A stretch of DNA of 50,059 nucleotides from Candidatus Pacearchaeota archaeon (GCA_018303885.1 JAGVXG010000003.1:1-50059); one strand, 5' to 3'. Shown: positions 16,685-25,480, numbered from the stretch's first letter. Notes: generated by a model not told the origin, from the sequence alone. A program made the numbers and translations.

Positions 16685-16915
16685 TTAAACTTACTAATCT
16701 AATTTGAATACTCTTTTTTAGTTAACAGTGTTATTCAACTTTTAATAACATGCTATTTTATCTTCAACCCTCTTTTTTATTTAATCTAAATCCTTGAATA
16801 TCTTTTACTAATCTAACTTAAAGCAACTCTTTTTAATTAACACTTTTTGCAGTCTTATTAATCAATTTACCCCAATCCTCTTTTTTAGTTAACACATTTA
16901 TTGGTTTTATTAATC
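16685..16915 (-). repeat. Four to five degenerate ~57-bp repeats
   Basis: On the minus strand a motif GTTAAYTAAAAAAGAGK recurs at plus-strand anchors 16711, 16770, 16827 and 16878 (spacing 59, 57 and 51). Each is paired with GATTARTAA (around 16693, 16779, 16804, 16908). A fifth relic AAAGAGG is near 16672. The array fills the space between the asnS stop and the acidic peptide gene. Copies have diverged, so it is not a recent duplication. Confidence 0.55.
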
Positions 16916-16940
16916 TATCGGATTGAAGTCTATAGAATCT

Positions 16941-18251
16941 TTAAGGACTGTATCTCGTCATTGTTCTTGGGAAAGCGATTGCGTCCTTGATTGTTTCCAA
17001 ACCACATATCCATGAAATCACGCGTTCGACACCCATGCCAAATCCTCCATGAGGAACAGAACCATAACGACGAGTATCAAAATAAAATTCATACTTCTCA
17101 GGGTTTTCGCCTTGTTCTTTAAGGTTTTCTTTTAATTTCTCAATGCTTTCTTCACGCTGGCTTCCTCCAACAAGTTCTCCATAGCCTTCAGGAGCAATCA
17201 TATCAAATCCAAAAACAGTTTCCTTGCCTTTTTTTGTTCCAGGAACTTGTTTCATGTAAAAAGCCTTAACTATTTTAGGATAATGTCTAACCATTATCGG
17301 CGTGTCATACAATTCCGAGAGTTTATCTTCTTCAATTGTCCTTAAGTCTTTTCCCCAAGCAATATTTATCTTCTTTTTTTCTTTCAGAAGTTTCAAGGCA
17401 TCATCATATGTAATTCTTGGAAATTTCTTTTTTAGCGTTGCTTCCAACTTTTTCCAGTCTCTTCCAATTAATTCTAATTCAGTTTTTCTTTCTTTTAAAA
17501 CTCTGGAAACAACGTGCTTGATTAATTCTTCAGCATCATCTTGCAAGTAATCAAAGTTTTCCCATGCAACTTCCATTTCTGCCATCCATAACTCTGTAAT
17601 ATGCCTGCTTGTCTTGCTTTTCTCAGCCCTGAATGCCGGCTGAATTGTGAATATTTTTTCGAGGGAAAAAATTGCGGGTTCTGCATGCAATTGCCATGTC
17701 TGGCTCAAATACATTGGTTTTCCAAAATAATCTACTTTAAACAAAGTGCTTCCGCCTTCTGCCTGCATTCCCATCAAAATAGGGGAATGATATTCATAAA
17801 ATCCTTTTTTATGCCAATGCTCCCTCATAGCATCAAGCACAGTGTCACGTATTTTCATTATAGAAGTCATCTTCCGACTACGCAACCATAAATGCCTTCT
17901 ATCTCCTAAAAGTTCTTCATTCAAGTCTTTGTTAATAGGGAATTTGTCGCTTTCTCCGACAATATTTATTTCATCAGCTTGAATTTCAAATCCAGTTGGG
18001 GCTCGCTTGTCTTCTTTTATTGTGCCACGAATTTCAACACTTGCTTCAATTTGAAGTTTGTCTATTTCAGGCCATTGTTTTTTGAAACGTTCTCTTTTCA
18101 AAACGCATTGTATTATACTTGTGGAATCGCGCAAAACAAGAAATTTAAACTCATTGCTTCCCCTTTCTCTAGCAACCCAACCTCGAACAGAAACTTTTCC
18201 CTTTCCTTGTTTTAATGCTTCTGATATTTGAATGAATTTTTGATCTGTCAT
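16941..18251 (-). CDS. asnS: Asparaginyl-tRNA synthetase
   Basis: A 436-residue class IIb synthetase that charges tRNA-Asn. The N-terminal OB fold binds the anticodon (VSVRGWVARERGSNEFKFLVLRD). The catalytic core has motif 2 FRAEKSKTSRHITEL and motif 3 GMGVERVISWICG. The Asn-type reading rather than Asp comes from EGGSTLFKVDYFGKP and the MRHYPKIVKAFYM region. The start is supported by a TATA sequence about 25 bases upstream. The window also carries tRNA-Asn, so Asn-tRNA is made directly here and GatD/GatE are needed only for Gln. Confidence 0.93.
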   Translation of the reverse strand: MTDQKFIQISEALKQGKGKVSVRGWVARERGSNEFKFLVLRDSTSIIQCVLKRERFKKQWPEIDKLQIEASVEIRGTIKEDKRAPTGFEIQADEINIVGESDKFPINKDLNEELLGDRRHLWLRSRKMTSIMKIRDTVLDAMREHWHKKGFYEYHSPILMGMQAEGGSTLFKVDYFGKPMYLSQTWQLHAEPAIFSLEKIFTIQPAFRAEKSKTSRHITELWMAEMEVAWENFDYLQDDAEELIKHVVSRVLKERKTELELIGRDWKKLEATLKKKFPRITYDDALKLLKEKKKINIAWGKDLRTIEEDKLSELYDTPIMVRHYPKIVKAFYMKQVPGTKKGKETVFGFDMIAPEGYGELVGGSQREESIEKLKENLKEQGENPEKYEFYFDTRRYGSVPHGGFGMGVERVISWICGLETIKDAIAFPRTMTRYSP

Positions 18252-18267
18252 TTTATCTTTATATAAA

Positions 18268-18519
18268 TCAATTTTTATAAATGTTCTTCCTGTGACCGGT
18301 CTTGATAATTAAAATCAGCAATTTATCATGAAAAATATCTGCTATAACTCTATAATTTCCGACTCTTAACTTATATGATTTATCTCCGACAAGTCGCTCA
18401 AAATAGCTATGGGGCCTTATTCTTGATCTATCCAAAGCAGCACTAATTCTTTCCTGGATGTCTAAAGGCAAATTGTCAAATTCTCTTTGCGCACTTTTTG
18501 TAAATTGAATGTCATACAT
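18268..18519 (-). CDS. RelE/ParE-family toxin
   Basis: An 83-residue protein of the RelE/ParE fold: YDIQFTKSAQREFDNLP at the N-terminus, then RLVGDKSYKLRVGNYRVIADI and the C-terminal IIKTGHRKNIY. RelE members cleave mRNA in the ribosome; the basic residues at Arg/Lys positions and the late His-Arg-Lys cluster are kept. It overlaps the antitoxin gene by eight bases. It ends 16 bases before the asnS start, so the asnS promoter lies inside its 3' end. Confidence 0.9.
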   Translation of the reverse strand: MYDIQFTKSAQREFDNLPLDIQERISAALDRSRIRPHSYFERLVGDKSYKLRVGNYRVIADIFHDKLLILIIKTGHRKNIYKN

Positions 18520-18742
18520 TTCTTTTTGATATCATCTTCCTTTTTACTTCTTCAAAAGAAACAACTTCTCCTTTTTTATATTCCTCTCTTGCTTTTTCAA
18601 TATCTCGCTTAGTTTCTTCAGATAATTCCATAGTATCTTCCAGCAGATCCCAAATTACATTTTCATAGCTTTCACGTGAATTAAGTTTTCGTTTATTCAA
18701 ATTGTTAACAAGTTCTTTACTAACTTGTATTGTTGTATCCAT
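18512..18742 (-). CDS. Antitoxin of the RelE-like toxin
   Basis: A 76-residue acidic protein. The first 40 residues (MDTTIQVSKELVNNLNKRKL, then RESYENVIWDLLEDT) look like a ribbon-helix-helix DNA-binding domain. The charged tail KKGEVVSFEEVKRKM is the expected toxin-wrapping segment. It overlaps the toxin gene by eight bases and lies first in the pair, the usual order. Confidence 0.85.
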   Translation of the reverse strand: MDTTIQVSKELVNNLNKRKLNSRESYENVIWDLLEDTMELSEETKRDIEKAREEYKKGEVVSFEEVKRKMISKRNV

Positions 18743-18747
18743 ATCAA

Positions 18748-18774
18748 GCTATAGAAGGCTATAGTATATAAATC
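18748..18774 (-). promoter_or_regulatory. Promoter and direct-repeat operator of the RelBE-like pair
   Basis: GCTATAG occurs twice, at 18748-18754 and 18758-18764, ten bases apart (one helical turn), directly between the TATA box (minus strand GATTTATATACT) and the antitoxin ATG at 18742. This is the expected place for an autoregulatory site bound by the antitoxin. Confidence 0.55.
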
Positions 18775-18788
18775 TTTCTTTAAGAGTT

Positions 18789-20069
18789 TTAAGGCGTTAG
18801 TCTTCTCCTGTCTCTTGGGAATAAGGTTGCCTCACGAATATTATCCAAACCAAGTATTGTTTGCGTAAGCCTCTCCAAACCAATACTCCAGCCAGCGTGC
18901 ATTGGAGCCCCGTACCTGAAAGCATCGACATACCATTTGAAATCTTCGGGATTTAATTTTTTTTCCTTGAGTTTTTTTATTAAAATTTCTGGGACATGAA
19001 CACGCTGGCCTCCTGAAGCAATTTCCATCCAACCATAAAGCATGTCAAATCCCCCGCTGGTTCCTTTTTTTGTATCTTTTGGCCATATGTAGAAAGGTTT
19101 TATTGAGCTTGGCCATTCATATGTGAAAATAACGTGATTTGGGAATAGAGAACAAAGCTTTCTTTCAGCTTCTGGCTCAAAGTCGTCGCCGGTTTTCATT
19201 TTAATTCCGTGCTTGTTCATCAAATCAACTGCTTCAGAGTAAGTAAGATATTTTGCTTTTGGAATTTCAAGCTTTACTTTTAGAATTTCCAATTCTCCTT
19301 TATTACTCTCAAGAACTTTTTTTACAATATACTTAACAACCTCTTCTGCATACTTCATTATTGCCATGTCATCATGAAAAGCGCATTCTATATCCATTTG
19401 TCTTATTTCATTTATGTGTTTCGTTGTATCATGCTTCTCTGCACGCCAAACAGCGCTTGTAGAAAAAACTTTTTCCAAAGAAATTGCCATTAACTGCTTG
19501 TACAATTGCGGACTCTGCGCTAAATAGGCAGGTTTTCCAAAATAATCTACCTTGAATAAGTCTGTACCGCCTTCTGTTGATGTTGCAATTATTCCTGGTG
19601 GCTGTATCTCTATGAATCCTTTGTTGAAAAAAAACTCTCTGAATGAATTTGCAATTGTCGATTGAATTTTAAATATGGCACGAACATTTGATTTCCTAAC
19701 ATCAAGACTTCTATTGTCCAGTCTTGCAGACAACTCTGCTTTCACGGCTTTTTCATTAACTTGAATTGGAAGTTTATCAGCTTTGTTCAAAACCTCCAGG
19801 CTCTGAATCTCAACTTCTATGTCTTTCCTTGCATTTTCTTCTCTAACATTGGCGCTTTTAACTTTTCCAGTAACTTCAATAACCGATTCCATAGTCAACC
19901 CAGAAACTTGTTTAGTTATTTTAGGTTCTTTAGCAATACACTGAACAAAACCAGTAGCGTCTCTTAGTACAATGAAAGCCATTTTTGAAAGAACACGATA
20001 GTCATAAACCCAGCCTTTCAGCAAAACGCTTTTCCCTGCTGTTAAATCTGAAATATAAGTGCGTTCCAT
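18789..20069 (-). CDS. aspS: Aspartyl-tRNA synthetase, archaeal type
   Basis: A 426-residue class IIb enzyme. The compact length without the GAD insertion of bacterial AspRS marks the archaeal/eukaryotic type. Motifs: EGGTDLFKVDYFGKPAYLAQ, SPQLYKQ, motif 2 VWRAEKHDTTKH, and motif 3 GWSIGLERLTQTILG. The minus-strand TATA sequence at about 20090-20100 overlaps the end of the arginine decarboxylase gene. Whether it also charges tRNA-Asn (non-discriminating) cannot be told, but a dedicated AsnRS is nearby. Confidence 0.94.
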   Translation of the reverse strand: MERTYISDLTAGKSVLLKGWVYDYRVLSKMAFIVLRDATGFVQCIAKEPKITKQVSGLTMESVIEVTGKVKSANVREENARKDIEVEIQSLEVLNKADKLPIQVNEKAVKAELSARLDNRSLDVRKSNVRAIFKIQSTIANSFREFFFNKGFIEIQPPGIIATSTEGGTDLFKVDYFGKPAYLAQSPQLYKQLMAISLEKVFSTSAVWRAEKHDTTKHINEIRQMDIECAFHDDMAIMKYAEEVVKYIVKKVLESNKGELEILKVKLEIPKAKYLTYSEAVDLMNKHGIKMKTGDDFEPEAERKLCSLFPNHVIFTYEWPSSIKPFYIWPKDTKKGTSGGFDMLYGWMEIASGGQRVHVPEILIKKLKEKKLNPEDFKWYVDAFRYGAPMHAGWSIGLERLTQTILGLDNIREATLFPRDRRRLTP

Positions 20070-20099
20070 GGTATCAAGGAGAAATAAGGATTTATTAAA

Positions 20100-20666
20100 T
20101 TATTGATTAGGAATTCTTGAAGTGATATCATTAATAAGAACAGCGGCAGAGATTACGGTTGTCCAAAGACCGCCCTTACCTTGTGCTGATTGTGTAACAT
20201 TTCTTGTTTTTATGATTTTTCCAGACATCTTGAATACTTCTTCCTTTTCATCCCAACCAAGACCCTCATCGATTTCTATCCCTAAAGTTGTTGCGAGCAT
20301 AGTGGCTGCCAAGTCTTCCGCATAATTCCCTGCCGCCTCGTCTGTTTCTCCGTAGCCATGGTGCTCAGAAAGGTATCCATATTGATCCGAGTCTGCGGGA
20401 ATAGCGACACCAATAGAAGCGGCGACTAATCTGTTATGCTCATTAGTTTCTGCCCTTGCCATAACACAATGAACAATTTCTCCTGGACTGAGATACCTCA
20501 ATCCTTCTTCCCTAGTAACTGATTTACAATTTGGTGGATAGATACTTGAGACATAAATAAGATTATATTTTTCTATTCCTCCATCTCTAAGAGCTGCTTC
20601 AAAACTAGCAAGCTTTTCCTTATGCCTTCCTACTCCCTTCGTAAAGAAAATTTTATTCGGAACCAT
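20100..20666 (-). CDS. pdaD: Pyruvoyl-dependent arginine decarboxylase
   Basis: A 188-residue proenzyme that cleaves itself at a Ser-Ser bond; here VSSIYPP puts it at Ser40-Ser41, the upstream part becoming the beta chain and Ser41 the pyruvoyl group. It turns arginine into agmatine, the archaeal entry to putrescine and spermidine and the source of agmatidine in tRNA-Ile2. Other family hallmarks are [12 protein letters not shown] and the [18 protein letters not shown] stretch. It sits between gatE and aspS on the same strand, and its product feeds the deoxyhypusine synthase encoded at 32387-33379. Confidence 0.95.
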   Translation of the reverse strand: MVPNKIFFTKGVGRHKEKLASFEAALRDGGIEKYNLIYVSSIYPPNCKSVTREEGLRYLSPGEIVHCVMARAETNEHNRLVAASIGVAIPADSDQYGYLSEHHGYGETDEAAGNYAEDLAATMLATTLGIEIDEGLGWDEKEEVFKMSGKIIKTRNVTQSAQGKGGLWTTVISAAVLINDITSRIPNQ

Positions 20667-20709
20667 TTAAAATTTATTATCTAATTAGTTTTTAAGATTT
20701 TCTATAATT

Positions 20710-22182
20710 TTACTTTACATACTTTTTAATGATTTCTGCTGCCTCATTTCCAGAAATCTGGCCTTTGAATTGTTTCATTACAATTCCCATATAAGCATTG
20801 AAGGAAAGTCCTGGTTTGTCTTTAATAATCTTCATAATTTTCTCTTCAACTGATGAAGAGTCCTCTTTTTTAATCTCGAAAGTTCTATCATGATCTCCCC
20901 CCCTAGCAACCTCGATTAAAATTCTGCTTAAAACATGTTTCAAATCTCCTTCAGAAATCTTTCCTTTTTTCAGATTTTCCAGCACATTTACAAGAACATC
21001 CTTGTTCAAAATCTTCTCTGTTTTGTTAAGCGGAATTTTCTCTCTGGCTGAAATCTCTTTAGGATAAATAAGAAGAACTTTTGCGACGACTTGCGGGTTT
21101 TCAACAACTTTCATGAGTTCTTTGAAATCTTCAACTTTATTTTCTTTTAACAACAAAGAAGTCATTTCTTTATTCAAGCCATGGCTCGCTAATTCACTCT
21201 CAATGTCTTTTTTCAATCTTGGAAGATTTTTCTTTGCTTCGTTAATCATGTCTCTAGAAATTTTCAAAAGTGGAAGGTCTGTCTCTGGATACATTCTCGC
21301 AGCTCCAGGCATTGGCCTCAAAAATTCGCTGACTCCATTTGGCAAAACTTTTCTGACTTCAGAAATACTTTTTCCTTTTCTTACTAAATCTTGTTGTCTT
21401 TTTACCTCTGTTCCCATTGCTCTCTCAATATTAGAAATGTCTTGGAAGCCTTTTAATTCAACACGCTTGCCAGTTTTAATTGAGAGGTTCACATCTTGTC
21501 TTATTGTGCCTAAGCCGCGTTTTACTTTTGCGCTTCGTAAAATTTCTCCGATATGCAATGCAACTTCTTTTGCTTGTTCTGGCGTCTTAATTTCCGGCTC
21601 TGTCGCAATTTCAATCAATGGTATTCCAAGCCTGTCAAGTCTATAAACAGCAATTTTTTCTCCACCTTTATCTCCAATGATTCTAGCAGAGTCTTCTTCT
21701 AAACATATTGTTGCAATTCCAACTCTTCCGCTTTGAGTTTCAACAAAACCATCTCGAGCAATAAGAACTGTTCTTTGAAATCCACTCGTGTTTGAACCGT
21801 CAACAACTGTCTTTCTCATGACCTGTGCTATTGAAAGTATTTTTGCGTTCAAAAGCAGGGAAATTTGCAATGCTATTTTTAACGCTTCTTGGTTTATTTC
21901 ATGACAGGGTTCTTCGTCAAGTTCAAATAAACAAGTGGTATCATAACCTTCATAAGAAAATTCCCTGTCCAACGAAGCTTCGTGTTTTGCGGCAATATCA
22001 ACTTCACCAGACTCGCCGGCAACAGCATGAAGTTTTCTTTTCACTATAAAATCAGGCTCGTCTTTCCTTAAAACAGAAGGACAATTGCAGAATAGCTTTT
22101 TTGTGTCAAGCTGCTGATGAATTTCTAAGCCACTTTTTAATCCTATTTTTCCATAATCAACTTCAGGCTTTTGTTCAGACAT
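20710..22182 (-). CDS. gatE: Glu-tRNA(Gln) amidotransferase subunit E, lacking the GAD insertion
   Basis: A 490-residue GatE: GLEIHQQLDTKKLFCNCP at the N-terminus, MRKTVVDGSNTSGFQRT, LGTIRQDVNLSI, and PMPGAARMYPETDLP. These separate it from GatB. It activates Glu on tRNA-Gln and receives ammonia from GatD. Typical GatE proteins are about 620 residues because an AspRS-like GAD domain interrupts the chain before the RMYPETD motif. Here EVKRQQDLVRKGKSI runs straight into SEVRKVLPNGVSEFLRP, so the insertion is absent. The C-terminal YqeY-like tail (GLSFNAYMGIVMKQFKG) is present. A TATA-like CTTTAAATATTG is ~25 bases upstream. Confidence 0.93.
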   Translation of the reverse strand: MSEQKPEVDYGKIGLKSGLEIHQQLDTKKLFCNCPSVLRKDEPDFIVKRKLHAVAGESGEVDIAAKHEASLDREFSYEGYDTTCLFELDEEPCHEINQEALKIALQISLLLNAKILSIAQVMRKTVVDGSNTSGFQRTVLIARDGFVETQSGRVGIATICLEEDSARIIGDKGGEKIAVYRLDRLGIPLIEIATEPEIKTPEQAKEVALHIGEILRSAKVKRGLGTIRQDVNLSIKTGKRVELKGFQDISNIERAMGTEVKRQQDLVRKGKSISEVRKVLPNGVSEFLRPMPGAARMYPETDLPLLKISRDMINEAKKNLPRLKKDIESELASHGLNKEMTSLLLKENKVEDFKELMKVVENPQVVAKVLLIYPKEISAREKIPLNKTEKILNKDVLVNVLENLKKGKISEGDLKHVLSRILIEVARGGDHDRTFEIKKEDSSSVEEKIMKIIKDKPGLSFNAYMGIVMKQFKGQISGNEAAEIIKKYVK

Positions 22183-22219
22183 AGAATGAAAAAACTAAAT
22201 CAATATTTAAAGATAATGA

Positions 22220-22993
22220 TTAATGTTCAAAGTTAGATTTCTCTGAATATTTTCTGGTATGTTCACTTATCCTTCCTATTCCTTGAGGTGAAACATCTAC
22301 TGGATCAACACCAAAATATCTTGCAGTATCTCCGAGAAAAGCTTGGTATTTAGGAGTAATTCTTATATCCCCCACAGTTGGGAAATAACCCTGGCCATTC
22401 CATCCATTTGAAGTAGGATGATCAAAAACAGCGATATGCATGTCCGGATCGTCCATAGTTAAGATTTTTTTAACAGGAATTTCTTCAATTCTACCTTTTC
22501 TAACCTCTTCCTCATATTTCTTCCTTGTTCTAACTCTAGCTTCTTTAATTCCGATTATTCTTAATGGGAATTGTCCTGCAAGATGTTCAACTTCTTTTGT
22601 AATTGCTGGCCTATCATGCTTACCAACATTATGCTTTCCAACAATTCTTAATGCAGTATCATAAGCATTTAATATCTTGCTCACAGAACCGCCGCTAACA
22701 ACTTCATCTAAACTTAGAATTCTTTGTGGTTCACTTCCTTGATGTTGTCTTTCTAATAACAAATTAGTAAAGCACCTTTCTGCAACCTTTCCAGAATCCA
22801 TTATTTTGCTAGAAATTGGAAAATATACGGCTAATGATGGATCAACATTTCTATCTGCTATTGTTAAAACATCAAACAGAGGTTGCCCTCCATTTAAACT
22901 AACCATATAAATACTTGGATTAAAAGCCCTGACTAATCCAGCGGCTTTTTGCATCCCTTTCATAAAATCTTCAAAATCTTCTCTTGAATACAT
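22220..22993 (-). CDS. Phosphoribosyltransferase-like protein
   Basis: A 257-residue protein of unknown role. Residues ~90-110 contain RILSLDEVVSGGSVSKIL, which resembles the PRPP-binding loop of type I phosphoribosyltransferases (hydrophobics, acidic pair, then a Gly-Gly-Ser turn). The segment FNPSIYMVSLNGGQPLFDVL also fits the fold. The C-terminal half (NGWNGQGYFPTVGDIRIT) is not recognised. It lies between gatD and gatE in the same direction. A link to amidotransferase function is not evident. Confidence 0.55.
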   Translation of the reverse strand: MYSREDFEDFMKGMQKAAGLVRAFNPSIYMVSLNGGQPLFDVLTIADRNVDPSLAVYFPISSKIMDSGKVAERCFTNLLLERQHQGSEPQRILSLDEVVSGGSVSKILNAYDTALRIVGKHNVGKHDRPAITKEVEHLAGQFPLRIIGIKEARVRTRKKYEEEVRKGRIEEIPVKKILTMDDPDMHIAVFDHPTSNGWNGQGYFPTVGDIRITPKYQAFLGDTARYFGVDPVDVSPQGIGRISEHTRKYSEKSNFEH

Positions 22994-23059
22994 ATAAAAA
23001 TATTTGCTTCTTTACTTTTAAATCTTTCTATTGTGTCGTCACTTGATAAAAGGAACAAA

Positions 23060-24358
23060 TTATTCTTCTAATCTATCATTCAGCTCATTGGCCATATTTG
23101 TCAGCATCATTTCTTTAATCTTTTCCTTGTTTTTTGCCCAATCTTTGTGCCCAAGAACCCAAGAAAGTTTCACAAGCGCCGTCTCAGCGAGCATGTCTTC
23201 AAGATAAATCACCCCTGTTTTCATTATATCTCTTCCATTGCTATAGACTAAAGGATCGAGCCTTCCATAAATAGTTTGTGCTGCAGCGCAAATAATCACT
23301 CCTTTTTTTTGAACATCTCTAAGTTTTTTTATCCATCCTTTTCTTGCACGCATTGTGGAAACATGTCCTAGCCCACCCATCTCCAAAACAATTCCTTTGT
23401 ATTTATTCTTCAAGTAATAGTCCAAAATAGAAGGGTCCTGACCAGGATAAAACTTAACCAAAGCAACTTTCTCTTCAAATTTTGCATCAAGCTTAACCTT
23501 GCCTGAATGTCTTCTGTTATACTCTCTTAAAATTTCAATTCTGTCAGAAAATATTTTTGCAAATGGCTTTCCATTAACAACTTTGAAGGCATCTCTTCTC
23601 GAAGAATGTAGTTTTCTCACTTTTGTTCCAGGCATTGCATAACAGTAATCATCATTTGTAGAAGCATGTCCAACAAGCATAACCTCTGCAATATCTGAAA
23701 TCGCTGCAATAGCGGCACATTGTAAATTTAAATTTGCGTCGCTAGAAGCCCTGTCAGTGCTTCTTTGACTATAAGTCAAGACAACAGGCTTATTCAAATT
23801 TTTCAGAAAAAAAGATAGTGCAGAAGATGTGTAATGCAAAAAGTCAGTTCCGTGAGTAATAATAACCCCTTTAATGTTTGAATCATTCAAAAGTTTTTCA
23901 GCAGTCATCGCGATTTTTTTCCAGTCTCTGAAATCCATATCTTCTGAGGCTTTCATAAAAGGAATTTCAATTTTGATGACGTTCACTTTATCAAAAATTC
24001 CATGATAGAACTTAAACAAATCCTCAGGAGAAGTAAGCCAGTCAGTTCCTCCTTTTTTAGGATTTAGACGTGCAGCAATAGTTCCCCCTGTGATAATCAT
24101 CGCGATATTCGGCTTTTCATCGTCCTTTTTAACTTCATATTTTTCTTCTTTTTTCTCAAATCTCTTAAGAAGTTTAATCTCAAGAATATCTTTTCTATTA
24201 AATCCAATATTATAACCAGAATCAAGTTTCAAAAGAACAACGCCGCGCTCATCCTCAGGAACCTCCAAAAGCGTACCTTCATAGATAACTTTGATTAAAT
24301 GTACCTCGACTAAATCTCCTGGTTGTGGCCTTTGTTTTACTATTATTGGTTTTTTCAT
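23060..24358 (-). CDS. gatD: Glu-tRNA(Gln) amidotransferase subunit D
   Basis: A 432-residue asparaginase-like glutaminase that supplies ammonia to GatE. The N-terminal ~70 residues form the GatD-specific beta barrel (GDLVEVHLIKVIYEGTLLE). Next come the type I/II asparaginase motifs ITGGTIAARLN with the nucleophilic Thr, and THGTDFLHYTSSAL with the catalytic Thr-Asp. Length matches other archaeal GatD proteins. It is separated from gatE by the PRTase-like gene, with 66- and 37-base gaps, so the three could be one transcript. Confidence 0.95.
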   Translation of the reverse strand: MKKPIIVKQRPQPGDLVEVHLIKVIYEGTLLEVPEDERGVVLLKLDSGYNIGFNRKDILEIKLLKRFEKKEEKYEVKKDDEKPNIAMIITGGTIAARLNPKKGGTDWLTSPEDLFKFYHGIFDKVNVIKIEIPFMKASEDMDFRDWKKIAMTAEKLLNDSNIKGVIITHGTDFLHYTSSALSFFLKNLNKPVVLTYSQRSTDRASSDANLNLQCAAIAAISDIAEVMLVGHASTNDDYCYAMPGTKVRKLHSSRRDAFKVVNGKPFAKIFSDRIEILREYNRRHSGKVKLDAKFEEKVALVKFYPGQDPSILDYYLKNKYKGIVLEMGGLGHVSTMRARKGWIKKLRDVQKKGVIICAAAQTIYGRLDPLVYSNGRDIMKTGVIYLEDMLAETALVKLSWVLGHKDWAKNKEKIKEMMLTNMANELNDRLEE

Positions 24359-24408
24359 AAAACGATAATAGATAAATAATATAAAAATCTATTTAATTTC
24401 AAAAGGTT

Positions 24409-24690
24409 CTATTTTCTTGTAGTAGAATCGCTCAGATAAAATTGCCCTTTAGGAGTTCCGTATAAAATAAATTCTCTTCCACCATTAGTTTTTATTCTAA
24501 GATCTAGATAAGGATCTTTATTAATATAAGAGATATCTGCGCGTATTGGTTCTGATGATCTTTTCTCAGAATAGTGTCCTATTAAATTTGCGCCGAGCAT
24601 GCCAACATTTATAGCCGTAACTATAGCTAACCATTCTAAAGGTCCAAAACCTCCTAAACCTTCGTGCTCATTTGTTTCTTCGTTTTCCAT
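24409..24690 (-). CDS. Small single-pass membrane protein
   Basis: A 93-residue protein. Residues ~18-40 (LEWLAIVTAINVGMLGANLI) form one membrane helix after an acidic N-terminus. A polar soluble domain of ~50 residues follows, ending in REFILYGTPKGQFYLSDS. No family recognised. A sequence matching the promoter-region motif of the upstream HTH_10 gene lies about 90 bases before its ATG (24777-24792), so it may belong to that regulator's targets. Confidence 0.6.
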   Translation of the reverse strand: MENEETNEHEGLGGFGPLEWLAIVTAINVGMLGANLIGHYSEKRSSEPIRADISYINKDPYLDLRIKTNGGREFILYGTPKGQFYLSDSTTRK

Positions 24691-24776
24691 TTTTATTTTT
24701 GTTTCAATTTAATTTTTAGCTGCTATTGTGTAGCACTTATTTTAGTATTAATAGTAGAATATAATAGTTTTACCAA

Positions 24777-24792
24777 ACATGTATGGTATAAT
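24777..24792 (-). promoter_or_regulatory. Operator-like site, copy A
   Basis: ACATGTATGGTATAAT differs by one base from copy B at 25449-25464. Copy A overlaps the stop codon of the HTH_10 gene and lies upstream of the 93-residue membrane protein gene. Read on the minus strand it supplies ATTATA as a possible TATA element. Confidence 0.5.
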
Positions 24793-25448
24793 TACTTAAA
24801 AGAATAAAGTAAATCCGGAATTAATTTACGTTCAGCTGCTCTTAAATGTTGGTTAAATGTTGCTAAAGAAAGGCCCATAGTCTTTGCAAGCTTACGAAGA
24901 TCAGTTTTTCTTGGGTTTTCGTAATATCCGTTTTTTATGGCCAACTCAATCGCTCTTTTTTGTTTATCTGTAAGATTTGGAAGGAGTTTAGGGAAAAAAA
25001 CATTATCTAAATTAATGGTATTAAATTTTAAAAGTTTAAAATAAGGGAAATTTTTCTCAACTTTTTCAATAAATTTGGAAATTTCTTCTTTTTCCCAAGA
25101 CCCTACTTCCCAGGTTTCGTATCCCTTTTCATCAATCAGAACAGGCTTAATAAAAATGATTTTCGGGTTATGATATGCAACGGCTTTTTCTTTTGCATTT
25201 TCTAGAAGCAAAAAGATGTTTCCTTTTGATTCTAACTTGATAACTTTTTTATCTTTTTTTAAATCCTTGATAAAATTTTGAATGTTCTTTGGGTCGCCTG
25301 AGATATAGTGCATAGAAGAAGTGACAACTTTTCCTTTTTCCTTAAACGTCGAGAAATTAACTGACTGAAGAACAACTTTAAATTTCTCGCATCTATTCCC
25401 TAAAATACAGTCGTGTTTTATTATAAATTTAGCAATCCACATGTACAT
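24792..25448 (-). CDS. HTH_10 (bacterio-opsin activator-like) transcription regulator
   Basis: A 218-residue protein whose last ~60 residues are the HTH_10 domain: LTDKQKRAIELAIKNGYY, then TDLRKLAKTMGLSLATFNQHLRAAE with the recognition helix. The N-terminal ~150 residues are an input domain of the kind found with HTH_10 in archaea, with a CEKFKVVLQ opening; the ligand is unknown. Start is ATG 25448 or ATG 25442. A near-identical 16-base motif lies at both ends of the gene, which suggests control of itself and of the next gene. Confidence 0.85.
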   Translation of the reverse strand: MYMWIAKFIIKHDCILGNRCEKFKVVLQSVNFSTFKEKGKVVTSSMHYISGDPKNIQNFIKDLKKDKKVIKLESKGNIFLLLENAKEKAVAYHNPKIIFIKPVLIDEKGYETWEVGSWEKEEISKFIEKVEKNFPYFKLLKFNTINLDNVFFPKLLPNLTDKQKRAIELAIKNGYYENPRKTDLRKLAKTMGLSLATFNQHLRAAERKLIPDLLYSFK

Positions 25449-25464
25449 ACATGTATGCTATAAT
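25449..25464 (-). promoter_or_regulatory. Operator-like site, copy B, with 12-bp palindrome
   Basis: ACATGTATGCTATAAT abuts the HTH_10 start. It overlaps a perfect palindrome CATACATGTATG at 25446-25457, covering the region between the minus-strand TATA element (about 25458-25471) and the start codon. Good position for autoregulation. Confidence 0.55.
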
Positions 25465-25480
25465 ATAAAAATCTTTTCCA

